64,000 nucleotides of DNA from Flavobacterium aerium (lineage in GTDB: Bacteria > Bacteroidota > Bacteroidia > Flavobacteriales > Flavobacteriaceae): assembly GCF_030766725.1 (NCBI RefSeq), contig NZ_JARQWR010000003.1, positions 248,001 through 312,000 of the forward strand. The letters run 5' to 3'. The first letter of the stretch is position 1. Every line of letters starts with the position of its first letter. Positions 26,712 to 37,300 of this stretch are shown one piece after another. The notes under the pieces are model-generated. The model was not told the DNA's origin. It searched no databases and saw only the letters and a program-made list of their open reading frames with translations. Position numbers and translations under genes: made by a program.

Positions 26712-27194
26712 CTAAACATTATCTAAATAGGAAAGTATATACATTTTTTTATAATTTGAGTCTTCATTCATTAATTGTTTTTTTAGTTCAACTAATTTTA
26801 AATTATTCTGTTCATTACATTGAACATACAAATAAAAATATGGTAAAAGAAATTCCTGCTTCTTTAATAAATCAACCATTCTATCTTTATATAGTCCTGG
26901 AGAATATAATATCATTTCATCTATGTATATTTTCCAAAATAATAATTCTAGATTTCTAGGGTATTCTTGTAAAGCTATTTTAAATAATTCTTCTACTCTC
27001 AAAGGCAATTTTGAAATTTCTTTTTCTGAAAAAAAGTTGTGTGATACACAATATGACTCCGTGCCATAATCAAAAGAAATATTCCAATATATTAATATTA
27101 AGTTTATAAAATCATCTTCTGAATAATTACTTTGAGCTAATCGATCTTCATATAAATCAATTGATTTTGTTATATTAAAATTTAAATTTTCCAT
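26712..27194 (-). CDS. hypothetical protein, candidate immunity protein
   Basis: 160 residues, helical, acidic and aromatic-rich, no signal peptide. Helix-pair patterns (E-E-L-F-K-I-A-L-Q-E-Y-P-R-N-L-E) suggest a TPR-like or alpha-solenoid fold. It is the second small gene downstream of the GIY-YIG-like tip and abuts the next RHS fragment. An immunity role is inferred from context only. Confidence 0.55.
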   Translation of the reverse strand: MENLNFNITKSIDLYEDRLAQSNYSEDDFINLILIYWNISFDYGTESYCVSHNFFSEKEISKLPLRVEELFKIALQEYPRNLELLFWKIYIDEMILYSPGLYKDRMVDLLKKQEFLLPYFYLYVQCNEQNNLKLVELKKQLMNEDSNYKKMYILSYLDNV

Positions 27195-27289
27195 ATACTA
27201 ATTAGCTTAATGCAATATTTTTATGTTACTGAATTTAAATTGAGTTTTTAAAGGTTACCTTCAGCCTATATTAAATATTTATAGGTCTA

Positions 27290-27784
27290 TTATTTTTTAT
27301 TTTTCTCAAAATATCCTTCATGAAAATTATTAGTATTAATTATAAATTTCTCTTTACCACCAATTATATAATCGATTGCTCCATCAGGAAATGAAAAGGT
27401 TACAACTGGAATTTTATTTTCTTCTTCCGTCAAATTTTTACCAATTTTTATCTTTTTATCATATTGTAAAATATACCAATCATGTGTTTCAAGATCTCTC
27501 CATCTAAATTTAGGATAATACTGCATTTCGACTGGAATAGTTTTATTACCCATTAAAGTCCATTTTTTCATTTTTATACCTGTATTTAAAGCTGTATAAA
27601 AACAAAAACTATAACCTGAGTTTATAATTTCATCTAAATTCTGAGTTTCTTTATCAATATTAAAAACCCATATTAAATCTCCACCTAAATAATTAACATC
27701 TGAATAAAAATATTGAAAATAACGTATTTCTATTCCGTTAACAATTTTAAATATATTGCCTGTAGTCATTCTTTTTAAAGCCAT
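27290..27784 (-). CDS. candidate immunity protein for the GIY-YIG-like tip
   Basis: 164 residues, beta-rich, no signal peptide. The opening (G-N-I-F-K-I-V-N-G-I-E-I-R-Y-F-Q-Y) is reminiscent of Imm26-type immunity domains, which I cannot confirm. The start codon is 7 nt after the stop of the nuclease-like tip, so translational coupling and a toxin-antidote relation are likely. The cytoplasmic location fits protection against a nuclease. Confidence 0.65.
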   Translation of the reverse strand: MALKRMTTGNIFKIVNGIEIRYFQYFYSDVNYLGGDLIWVFNIDKETQNLDEIINSGYSFCFYTALNTGIKMKKWTLMGNKTIPVEMQYYPKFRWRDLETHDWYILQYDKKIKIGKNLTEEENKIPVVTFSFPDGAIDYIIGGKEKFIINTNNFHEGYFEKNKK

Positions 27785-27791
27785 AGCATTC

Positions 27792-28424
27792 TTATTTTAT
27801 TCCGTATTTTCCCCAATATTTTTGCGCTACTCCATTTATTTTATTATACAATTTATCTAAACCATGACTTAAAATTTCTGTCTGCTCATAGTATTTTGCT
27901 TGAAATTTAGTCAGCCCACCTTTATATAGTACTGGTTCAACATTTTTTATCCAAGCTTCTTTTGTGGGATCTAACAAATGTTGCTCAAATCGTTTTAATA
28001 TGCCTTGTTTTGTTTTACCTACATATTCTATAACTTTTGTTTCTTTATTTACGAGATGATAAACTTCATAAAGTTCTTTAACAGCTCCACCACCTTCAAC
28101 AAACTCAAAAAGTCCCATTCCAAATTCTTGCGGCTCAAAATATTTTGGATCAAGCTTTCTAATTGTTTCTTTCTTTTTAACTGGTGGATCCAGATCATGC
28201 ATCGCATGGTTCAAGGCTGTCACGGTAAACCCTGTTGCAGCACCTTGCCAAAAGTTCCCTCCTGTTAGGGCTGCGCCTGCACCACCCGAAACTGTACCAA
28301 AAGCAATGGTACCAAAGTCTCCACTACCCCAGCTACCACCAACACCTTTCCATGTTGAGCCATTGGCTAATTTTCCACCACTCCATACGGAACCTACCAT
28401 ACTACTAATGGAAGTACCTAGCAA
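27792..28424 (-). CDS. displaced RHS C-terminus with GIY-YIG-like nuclease tip
   Basis: About 70 residues of the RHS glycine-rich segment (M-V-G-S-V-W-S-G-G to N-H-A-M-H) are joined to a ~135-residue tip. The tip shows V-Y-H-L-V-N, E-Y-V-G-K-T, R-F-E-Q-H-L and a later conserved-looking Glu (Y-Y-E-Q-T-E), the spacing of a GIY-YIG nuclease (Y..I/L-x(n)-Y-V-G, Arg, His, Glu). The frame's only upstream start is a TTG inside antisense ClC sequence, and a stop precedes it. So it has no export signal, and is probably silent unless recombined into the full RHS gene. Confidence 0.72.
   Translation of the reverse strand: MLGTSISSMVGSVWSGGKLANGSTWKGVGGSWGSGDFGTIAFGTVSGGAGAALTGGNFWQGAATGFTVTALNHAMHDLDPPVKKKETIRKLDPKYFEPQEFGMGLFEFVEGGGAVKELYEVYHLVNKETKVIEYVGKTKQGILKRFEQHLLDPTKEAWIKNVEPVLYKGGLTKFQAKYYEQTEILSHGLDKLYNKINGVAQKYWGKYGIK
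28197..28409 (-). repeat. RHS 3'-segment copy (about 210 bp)
   Basis: Near-identical to the homologous part of the RHS gene from 31801. Similarity stops at about 28409, where sequence switches within a few bases to the ClC 3' end, with short shared bases (ATGGAAG / ATGAAAG) at the joint. Confidence 0.85.
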
Positions 28425-28590
28425 TACTATTAATTCTTATGATAATATGCAGCGCATCATGAAGAAATTTAACGCTTCCCATGAAACGTATCTACCTGTT
28501 ATAAAAGACAATAAGTATTATGGTTTTATCTCCAAAACTGTAGCTCTGGAGACTTATAGAAATCAATTGAAAACAATGACGATTGAATAA
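28413..28590 (+). pseudogene. fragment of a ClC gene (second CBS domain, C-terminal 58 residues)
   Basis: Encodes a near copy of the last residues of the protein at 20551-22338 (P-S-N-T-I-N-S-Y-D-N-M ... T-M-T-I-E), with a few conservative changes such as E to Q and D to N. It lacks everything upstream, where it is fused to antisense RHS sequence. An open frame continues into the fusion but is not a real gene. Confidence 0.85.
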
Positions 28591-28643
28591 TTTTTAGAAA
28601 TGAGATACTAGTATTTTGTATCAATTTAAAATATTATTTAACC
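28413..28643 (+). repeat. direct repeat copy 2: ClC 3' end plus flank
   Basis: Same 231-bp unit as 22161-22391, about 94% identical and ungapped. It ends at the stop codon of the lipoprotein gene at 28634, just as copy 1 ends at the stop of the gene at 22382. The two copies bracket about 6 kb of displaced cassettes. Confidence 0.9.
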
Positions 28644-29257
28644 CTAAAGGGTACCTTATTCGATATTATTTCTTTATCATACAACTCATAACCCATAGCT
28701 TGTAAAGAATCCAGTGTCGATTTATTTAATACCGTTTTGACAACATCTTTATCTGCCTGGTATCGAATTTCAAAATCATACATTTTATCCTCTTCTACTT
28801 CATACGATTCATAATTTGAACTATACAACGATTTATTTTTTACATAAAAAGGAAAATTAACCACTGCTTTACTTTTAGCTTTAACTTTAGTAATTCTTTT
28901 TATATTTGAAAACTGATTCAAATATAGATTTTTTTTAACATTGGTTCCGAAAGTATAACTTCCTGTTGAACCACTAAATGTAAATAATACTTCTCTTCCA
29001 TTTTCTTTCAATATTATTGTTGGATATAATAATGTTAATCTATTAACACCAAAAAATTCAAAATTATTACGTCCATAAAAATCAATAGGTAAATAATAAT
29101 CCTTATTGGTTGGATTGATAATCTCTAAGGATACTATGGTACTATCTTTAATTATGCTATTGGTAATTATAAACGCTAGCCGATTATTATTGGCAGACTT
29201 ATTTACTCCACATGATACTATTACTACAAAAATGAATAGTAAACTTAATATTCTCAT
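28634..29257 (-). CDS. lipoprotein, paralogous candidate immunity protein
   Basis: 207 residues with a lipobox (V-V-I-V-S-C). The body is beta-rich with N-P-T-N-K-D-Y-Y-L-P-I-D, F-P-F-Y-V-K and a C-terminal I-I-S-N-K-V-P-F. It is a close relative of the protein at 29283-29894 (C-terminal third nearly identical) and a distant one of the immunity candidate at 30676-31305, which ends I-I-S-D-K-Y-Q-F. A periplasm-facing lipoprotein is a sensible antidote for a metallopeptidase acting in the envelope. Probably an extra immunity gene without its own toxin. Confidence 0.65.
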   Translation of the reverse strand: MRILSLLFIFVVIVSCGVNKSANNNRLAFIITNSIIKDSTIVSLEIINPTNKDYYLPIDFYGRNNFEFFGVNRLTLLYPTIILKENGREVLFTFSGSTGSYTFGTNVKKNLYLNQFSNIKRITKVKAKSKAVVNFPFYVKNKSLYSSNYESYEVEEDKMYDFEIRYQADKDVVKTVLNKSTLDSLQAMGYELYDKEIISNKVPFRVK

Positions 29258-29282
29258 CCCCTAAAATTTAATCAATACATTT

Positions 29283-29894
29283 CTATTTAACCGTAAAGGG
29301 TACCTTATTCGATATTATTTCTTTATCATACAATTCATAGCCCATAGCCTGTAAGGAATCCAATGTCAACTTATTTAATACCGTTTTGACAACATCTTTA
29401 TCTGCCTGGTATCGAATTTCAAAATCATACACTTTACCCTCCTCTACTTCATACCATTTATAACTAGAAGTGTAAGGTGATTCTAGTTTTACATAAAAAG
29501 GAAAATTAACTACAGTTTTACTTTTTGCACTTACTTTGGTTATTTTTTTTACGCTTGAAAATTGATTTAAATACCATTCTTTTTTTAAATAATAATTAGG
29601 TATACGATCATCAGCAGAACCATAACCTAATAACAAAACTTCTTTCTTATTTTCAGATATGGTAATTGAAGGATATAATAACATTTTTTCTTTGACTTTT
29701 AAAAAATCATAGTTATTACGATCAAAAAGATCAATAGGTAAATAATAATCTTTATTGGTTGGATTGATAATCTCCATAGAAATGTAACTACTATCTTTTA
29801 CTATATTATTTTTTATATTGAATGCTATCTTCTTTGTAGAACAACTTCCTACTATTAAAAGCACGAAAAGCAGATATACTATTTTCTTATCCAT
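29283..29894 (-). CDS. lipoprotein, paralogous candidate immunity protein
   Basis: 203 residues from ATG 29894; the upstream TTG at 29900 is unlikely. Lipobox V-G-S-C after a hydrophobic signal. Shares I-I-N-P-T-N-K-D-Y-Y-L-P-I-D, Y-L-N-Q-F-S and the long C-terminal D-V-V-K-T-V-L-N-K block with the next gene 25 nt downstream, so the two arose by tandem duplication with divergence mainly in the middle. Same inferred envelope-immunity role. Confidence 0.65.
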   Translation of the reverse strand: MDKKIVYLLFVLLIVGSCSTKKIAFNIKNNIVKDSSYISMEIINPTNKDYYLPIDLFDRNNYDFLKVKEKMLLYPSITISENKKEVLLLGYGSADDRIPNYYLKKEWYLNQFSSVKKITKVSAKSKTVVNFPFYVKLESPYTSSYKWYEVEEGKVYDFEIRYQADKDVVKTVLNKLTLDSLQAMGYELYDKEIISNKVPFTVK

Positions 29895-29909
29895 TAACAA
29901 ACATTTTGA

Positions 29910-30218
29910 TTATTCTAAAGGATCAAACCATTCTCCTTTTTTAACTACCTCAATCATATGCCCTATAGTAATAGGCTGTTTTTGTTTTTGTTTTATCTTT
30001 TTAAATCTAATTATATCCCAAAATTTTGGGGTTTTATAAAAATATTTATCTAGATCTAGATAACCCTTTTTAATCTTGAATTTTTCAAAAAATTCAAGAA
30101 AAAGATAAAATGCATCATCTTCATATTTACAAAAATCACTCAGATTGGAAGAAACTCTTATTTCCTTATTTAATGCCTTTCTAAAAAATAGTAAGACATC
30201 TTTTTCTAATTCGTTCAT
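29910..30218 (-). CDS. DUF1493-like immunity protein
   Basis: 102 residues from ATG 30218, just after the tip stop at 30220-30222; other in-frame starts (30227, 30284) overlap the tip. Small alpha/beta acidic protein ending I-E-V-V-K-K-G-E-W-F-D-P-L-E, the tail typical of DUF1493 proteins as I recall them. Its homologue at 23371-23694 sits in the same place behind the same tip family, which makes a specific toxin-antidote pair likely. Confidence 0.7.
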   Translation of the reverse strand: MNELEKDVLLFFRKALNKEIRVSSNLSDFCKYEDDAFYLFLEFFEKFKIKKGYLDLDKYFYKTPKFWDIIRFKKIKQKQKQPITIGHMIEVVKKGEWFDPLE

Positions 30219-30219
30219 A

Positions 30220-30531
30220 TTATTCATTATTATAAATACCATAGACACCAGCAGATGCTCTAGTACCTCCAAATATTGATGCATTTCTACCTAAAAATAG
30301 TCCTAAATTTTGTGTAGGCACCCCTGTTATTGTTGGAAGTCTAAAAGGCATTTTCGCGTTAATTCCCAAAACTCTTGTATAATAATAGGATGATTCTAAA
30401 GTAGTTTTAGAACCACCTAATCCAACTTTTAATCCTAAATTTGCTTTTGATAAATGTGTAATTCCCATTTTTAATTCAGTTGCTCCAGTTACTAAATTAA
30501 AAGCATCTAATACAAAATCTGTAAGCCTCAT
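30220..30531 (-). CDS. orphan toxin-tip fragment, family X
   Basis: 103 residues from ATG 30531 (frame open from about 30561), with no RHS segment and no signal. The sequence L-G-G-S-K-T-T-L-E-S-S and L-F-L-G-R-N-A-S-I-F aligns with the tip at 23706-24122. It may be the C-terminal part of a formerly larger toxin. Followed directly by its DUF1493-like partner. I cannot assign an activity. Confidence 0.6.
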   Translation of the reverse strand: MRLTDFVLDAFNLVTGATELKMGITHLSKANLGLKVGLGGSKTTLESSYYYTRVLGINAKMPFRLPTITGVPTQNLGLFLGRNASIFGGTRASAGVYGIYNNE

Positions 30532-30675
30532 ACCTTTACCTTGTCTAAGGTTTCCAATGACCGTTAAAAGATTTTTTTAAGAAAATTTGATGCAAGCTTT
30601 AACTCAAAATTATACTTACCTTATAATGGAGTAAATACTCTATTACCATCCATTAATACAATATTAATAAATCAC

Positions 30676-31305
30676 TTAAAATTGATATTTATCACTAATA
30701 ATATTTTTATAATATGGTATTAAAGTAGTAGTAGATAATTTTTGTTGTAATGCCTTTGAGGCAACACTATCAATAATTTTTTCATTCATTTTGTAATTTA
30801 ATTGAATGAAATATTTTTTGTTTTTATCTAAATCATATTTAATATTTCCATTACATAAATCTGTATTCAACGTAAAAGGAATTTGAATATCTTTTTTCTT
30901 ATTTGGATGTAAAACAATTACATTATTAAGCTCTTTTAAACCTTCATAGTATAATTTTGCTTTTTCAGTATCAATTTCAAAACATTTCGTCACTTTTGAA
31001 TTAATTTGATCTGCTTTAAAAATGAACATTTCTCCCTTAGGAGATATTAATTGATTACCATCATAAATATCATATTCTAAGTGAGTAGCTTTATTTAAGG
31101 CTGTATTAAAACTCAAATATCCATCTAAACGAGTAGTATCCATCGTTATAAAATAACTTGTTTCACTTGTATTAAGTAATTCTACTGTTACAAACTTTTT
31201 AGACATATTTACATTAATAACTTTCATGTTAACCTCTTGAATTTTATCAACATTAATATTACAAGAAAATAGAATTAATAAGAATAAAGAAAAATATACT
31301 TTCAT
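30676..31305 (-). CDS. lipoprotein immunity protein for the RHS metallopeptidase tip
   Basis: 209 residues with a lipobox (L-I-L-F-S-C). It starts 6 nt after the RHS stop, so it is the cognate immunity candidate. Beta-rich body with V-E-L-L-N-T-S-E-T-S-Y-F and a C-terminal Y-K-N-I-I-S-D-K-Y-Q-F. It is distantly related to the two lipoproteins at 28634-29894. Anchoring in the envelope agrees with neutralising an incoming protease in the periplasm. Confidence 0.7.
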   Translation of the reverse strand: MKVYFSLFLLILFSCNINVDKIQEVNMKVINVNMSKKFVTVELLNTSETSYFITMDTTRLDGYLSFNTALNKATHLEYDIYDGNQLISPKGEMFIFKADQINSKVTKCFEIDTEKAKLYYEGLKELNNVIVLHPNKKKDIQIPFTLNTDLCNGNIKYDLDKNKKYFIQLNYKMNEKIIDSVASKALQQKLSTTTLIPYYKNIISDKYQF

Positions 31306-31311
31306 AATTAT

Positions 31312-34300
31312 TTAAGGTTTAGTCATTATATAAAAATTAGAATCAATTATTGATTGGGAAGGGTATCCTCCTACTTTTACTTCCCATCTTTGCGCAGCCC
31401 ATTCTGTCATTGAATTAGCTTTCCTTATACCATATTTTTCAACCCATTTATCAAAAATCCCTGAGTTGAAATGATATACATGATTAAGTTCATGCCCTAT
31501 AGTCGCAGCTAAAAGTCTATAACTCGTCAAGGCCTTTCTGCTAATCTCAACAGAGCTTTTAACTCTATACTCTCCTTTTTTATTTGGTATGGATTGTGTC
31601 AACCCATAAGCTTCTCCTCCTTCATCAGAATATATTCTATCCTTCAGTAGAAATGTGGGGTTTCCCGATTTATCCATCAAGTCAGGGAAAATATCTTCGG
31701 CAAAACTACCTAATTGGCTTTGATAAATATTAGCTGTAGCATCTGGATCAAACCCTTTTAATTTTAATCTATTATCTATTATTTTTCTATCTTTATTACT
31801 ATGCATCGCATGGTTCAATGCTGTCACGGTAAACCCTGTTGCAGCGCCTTGCCAAAAGTTCCCTCCTGTTAGGGCTGCTCCTGCACCACCCGATACTGTA
31901 CCAAAAGCAATGGTACCAAAGTCTCCACTACCCCAGCTACCACCAACACCTTTCCATGTTGAGCCATTGGCCAATTTTCCACCACTCCATACAGAACCCA
32001 CAATACTACTAATCGAGGCACTCGCAAAACCAGTCCAGAAATTCCCTCCTTGGATACCCGAAATAAGTCCTTGTGCAGTGCCATGAGCCAGTGCTTGATA
32101 ACTTAACTTGAGTCCAAATTGAGCGATTGTTGAAGTTCCTGTACCAATACCAAATGTAACTGCTCCACTAATAGCTCCAACAAATGATGCTTTAATTAAT
32201 CCGCCCACTGTAAACGGAACATCCGCTAACAAAGCCGTTAAGGTATAGGTCGTTGCGGCAATCGCCGCCCCAACTAGAACTGCTGTCAGTAAAAATTCTC
32301 CACTCGGATCACTGTACTTGAATGGATTGTTATACGCATAACTATAACGGTTATAATTCTGTGTATTACTCGGATCCTGTACATAATTATCCGGTTGCAG
32401 GAATCGGTGTAATTTAGGATCGTACAAACGTCCATTCATATGAATCAAACCGACACTTTGTAAATGTTCGTGTCCTGTATAACCTCGATCCAAAACGGTT
32501 AATTCTGCTAAATCTCTCCCTTGTCCATTCTGGACCTTTATGATACTTCCCCAGGCGTCAAACAAACGCTTTTCAATGACTGCTCCTGCTTCATTACTAA
32601 CCGCTAAAATTGTTCCTTGGTAATCGCGGTGCAAATATAAATATTCTGCTGTAGTTCCATTACTTTTTAGAACAACAGGTGATGTATATCCATCCCCACC
32701 AATATACGTAATAAATTCTACTTCTCCTGTTTCAATATTTTCTTTAATTTCCATGCTTCCATCACTGGAGTAATGCTTTCGCAACGGACGTTGAGTCTTA
32801 TCATCCTGTAGTCCGCCATAGAACATACTGCTCCTCCCATTGGAATCGTTATAGAGAAAACTAATTTTATCTACCCCTGTTTCTTCAATCTGAACTGGGC
32901 CTTTAAAGACGTTATAACTAACATTCAACTGTCGGGTTGCGTTTGGTGTATTACTTGTTTTACGAATGCGTAGATCATCAAACCAAACATTTCCTATACC
33001 CATATTATCTACACGGATATTCAATCGTTTAATATTTGCCGGAACTGTTACTGTACGTTCCACATATACCCAATCATTTTTTAACTCTGTTACTAAATGT
33101 TCTACTTGTGTATAATGCCCCACTTCATTCTCCTTGTACATGAATAAAACAATTCTTCCCGTAGGATTATCACTGTATATCCACCCTGAAAAAGTATATT
33201 GAGTATCATTTGCATTATTAATATAGACTGATTCATCAGAATGAACAGCATTTACAGGTATTTGTGAAGCACTAACCTTTAATGAAGATTTACCCGTCTT
33301 AAATTTTGAATTATCATACGAAATTCCTAATGGTTGAATAGCTTCACTCCATTTATTATGCCCTTCCATATCATCATTAAAAATTCCTTCTCTATGTTGG
33401 TAATACGGAGCCGATTTAGCATTCAGGTCAATCGAATTATTTTGATATGGTTTAGCTGAGTCATAATTATATTGACCTAATTCATTTTGGGTAATTCGAC
33501 CACGTTCATCATAACTTTGCTCTATTTGTTGTCCTTCTACACTATTAAAATGAGTCAAACGGTCTAGTTCATCATATTGAAATGCTTCCGACCAATTGAA
33601 ACTATTATTAAAACGACTGGTTAAGTTTCCTCGTTTCGGTTCAAAATTAGTATACAGATTAATCATATCTGTTGCACCAATATTGTGCTTAAACTGGGAT
33701 GGGAATCCATAATCATCATATTGATTTGTGACTGCTACCCCGTTACCCATCGTCGCTTTTGTTAATTGTCCGCGTGCATTGACATTATCTGTTTGCCATA
33801 ATACTTTTCCACTGGCTACATCAATAACCTGCCATGGGTATCCATTTTTATATGTATTTTTAATTTTCCGACTGGAATTTTTCGTTGCAGAGGAAGCATT
33901 ATATTCTATCGTATTTTGTCTACCGAATTCATCGTACGTAAAGTATTTTACAAAACCACTATAGGGAGCCGTTCCTTCATTGGCTTCAATCAATCGCTTG
34001 TAATTGTCATACTCATAAAAATAAGCCGTATTCACTCCCGCAATATTATCTTTAAAGTCACTGTATATCAATAATTGACTGGCATCATCATAATAATAAG
34101 TCGTTTTTGTATTGGTTAAGTTCCCAACAATTTTTTTCTCCATCAACTTACCTACTGCATCATATACAAATTCAGTAGCACCATTGGGTGTCGTTTCTTT
34201 AATCGTTTCTCCTAACGGACTATAAGCATACGTATATTTTCCTGCCGATGGATCCACTAAGGATTTCTTTCTACCCCATTCATCATATTCTATTGCAATT

Positions 34301-37300
34301 ACATTTCCTTGGTAATCGGTCGTTTTCTGACTTCCATTGGCATAATAGGTATAGTTAATCGCTCCCCCTAAATCGGTAGAAGTTACCACATGGCCATTGG
34401 CATTTTTGATAGAGCTCGTTGTTTTTGTTCCATCTTGAGCGACCACTGTAGTCCCAAAATAAAGTATTGTGGTTACTAAACCTGTGTATCCTGTATTGGT
34501 TATAACACGGTTATAATCGTCATATTCTGTAGTATTCCATTGGCTTGGTGTTGAGAAATAAGGTTCACTTACTTTATTTTTACGACCTAAGAAATCATAT
34601 TCTACGCTTTTGTACGACCAGGAATTATCAATGTTCTTTACTCCCGATTTGATGCCTCTTCCCAAGGCATCACTAATTTCAACACTCGTACTTCCATCAT
34701 CTCCCGTTTTTACCGTAGTATATTCATTCGCTGATTTGGTATAGGCATACTGTATGCTTTTGTTCAAATAATTAGTAGCTTTTCTTACTTTACCCCAAGT
34801 ATCGTATTCAGTGGTAGATGTTAAATTAAATGGATCGGTAGCCGATAAAACCAAACCATACAAAGGATGGTAACTATTAATTTTACTGACCAAACCAGCA
34901 ACATCCGTTGTAGTTTTTACAAAACGTGCTGTGGGGTCATAGGTAAACTGAACTGTTCTCGGCGTTACCGTTGTAGGATATCCGGTTGCCCCGACAATCT
35001 TTTTCGTAATGTTACCGTAAGCATCGTATTCAAATTCCTCAGTCTGGTATTTTTCTTCGGTTGTATTTCCTTTTTTCATCGATTTAATCAATCGATTGTT
35101 GGCATAATATAACGATTCCGTGGTTTTGAAAGTATCCGAATATGCTTCTGTCATCGAATTAATGGTTGCTGGACGACCGATATAATAATTAGCCCCAGTA
35201 CCCGATATATCACTATTAAAAATCGTACTTATAGTACTTGTGCCTTGTAGTGTCCCATTCAGGAAATTTTTCGTCACTGTTTTTACTGGTAAAAAATAAG
35301 GTGTATCGTACGTATACGATGTTTCTGTAGTGATATTCGTTAGATAATCCTTTACAACCTGGGTATTCAAAAAGGCATGATAAACCATATTGGTTGTATA
35401 GCAATTAAAGTCATTAACAGTACTGTTTACAATCATATCTGGATCTCCCGAGGTCACAAAAGCAAATTGGCTTCCATTATTCAATAATTGAGTATAACTT
35501 CTTTGGGTAGCCCCTCTCCACAAAGGATTATTTTCGGTAATACTCCACACGCGTTTCGTACTCGCATTTTGATACCAGGTACTACGTGCCGTTTTCGTAA
35601 AACCAATGGTTCCAAGTCCATGCATATTTACGACAAATCCATGATATCTGAAATCCTGAAATTTCACGACACCATTAACAGTATTTTTGAGCAATGATAC
35701 TAAATAATTGCTCGGTATTTTTTTAATTTCAATATTCGGATAATTTACACTATTGGAAGAAGAATACAATTCCGTCAACATTCCTTGTCCATTATTGGCT
35801 TCAGTAGATTCCATCGTTTTATAGCTGATTTCATCTACTATATTCCCTCCTGAACTGGTTACTTTTCGTAACAAATTATCTTGAGATACATCTTTAGTAA
35901 AATCTACATAAGTTAACTGATTATGATGATTTCTGACCATGATTAGCTCTTTGTTCAATCCTTGATGTTTATAACTCGATACTATAGGAATAGGTAAATC
36001 AGGTGATCTATTATCATTTTTGCAATCTGAAAAACAAGGACTAGAATAATCATGTGTAAAAGTTGATTGAGATGTAGTATTACCAATATTGTTAACAAAA
36101 GTATTTACTGTCCACTGAGTATCATGATCATTTATGGTCCAATTTGGTTTATAATAATTACGCCAAACACGCACTAAATCTGACTTACCATCACCATTGG
36201 TATCCAATGCATAGTAATTATTATAAAAACGTTGTGTACTATAATGTTGTTCTGTATCTGGCCAATATTCAGTGATATTATGCGATTCTTTTTCAAAAAA
36301 ACTTCCTCCTGTATATTTAGGATTACTATAGTAAATATGCCATAATGTATGATTTTCTCCTCCTTCGGTATCTGGTAGCATAATATCCGTTTTACCGTCA
36401 CCATTAAAATCTCCAAATAATATCTGTTTAGTCGATGAATAAGCATCCAGAATTCCTTGCCCAATTATATCAACCTGAATCCAGGGAGCAGACTGAAGTT
36501 GTGTAAAACTAACAATTTTATACTTCTTCCCTTCATTTAATATAAGTATATCAGATTTACCATCTCCATTAAAATCCATCACATATCTTCGTTCATAATA
36601 CTCATTCCCTCCTAGTATATTTGAATTATTACCTAGTCTAACATAGCCTTTTTCTCCTAAAACACTACTTGTAGAAGGATCAAAATCAACAATAAAATGT
36701 TCAACTCCATCATTAACAATACTCTGATTACATATTGAAACCGAACCTCCATCGTATGGATAATAAGTCATATATCCAGTATTAAGTCTCTGATTCTTAT
36801 TACTTATTATAAGAATTTCGCTAATTCCATCTCCATTAAAATCTCCTTCTAAGTAATTTGTAGTCTTCTTAAGTTCAGAAAAGGTTTCACAATTGGATAC
36901 ACCATACCCGCAATTATATTCCTGATAACCACAATAATAATACTCATTCATTGTTTCTCCTACAGAAACTTTATTATCAATATTTATTGTTTTAGACAAT
37001 GAATTAATAATTGAATTTCCTGTAAGATTATAAACTTTAAATTCTGTTGTATTTATAGATTCATTTGCAAATCCAATAGATTGAAATTGGTTTAATTTAT
37101 TATCTGTTAAAATAGTTGCCGTAAATTTCTGTCTTTTACTACTGACAAAAGGTAAGTTTAATGCTGTTGCACCATCCATATTCTGAAACAACTTAGTAAA
37201 CACCTGATTATTTGTTGTAAAATCCAATCGTCCATCGCCATCAAAATCACCCGATAATTCTGTATCATTAAAATTTAAATTATTATTATAAGTCGTTGTA

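Noticed and set aside
28306..28590. Open plus-strand frame of 94 codons ending in a CBS-like sequence
   Set aside because: It is a chimera: antisense RHS sequence joined to a truncated ClC tail. Only the last 58 codons derive from a real gene, and there is no start or promoter.
22382..31300. Integron- or transposon-based origin of the toxin cassettes
   Set aside because: No integrase, transposase, terminal inverted repeats or attC-like folds were seen. Joints coincide with RHS and ClC homology, which fits homologous recombination.
31869..32084. Second minus-strand frame within the RHS 3' segment
   Set aside because: Shadow frame of the glycine-rich coding repeat. It recurs because the underlying DNA is duplicated, not because it is coding.
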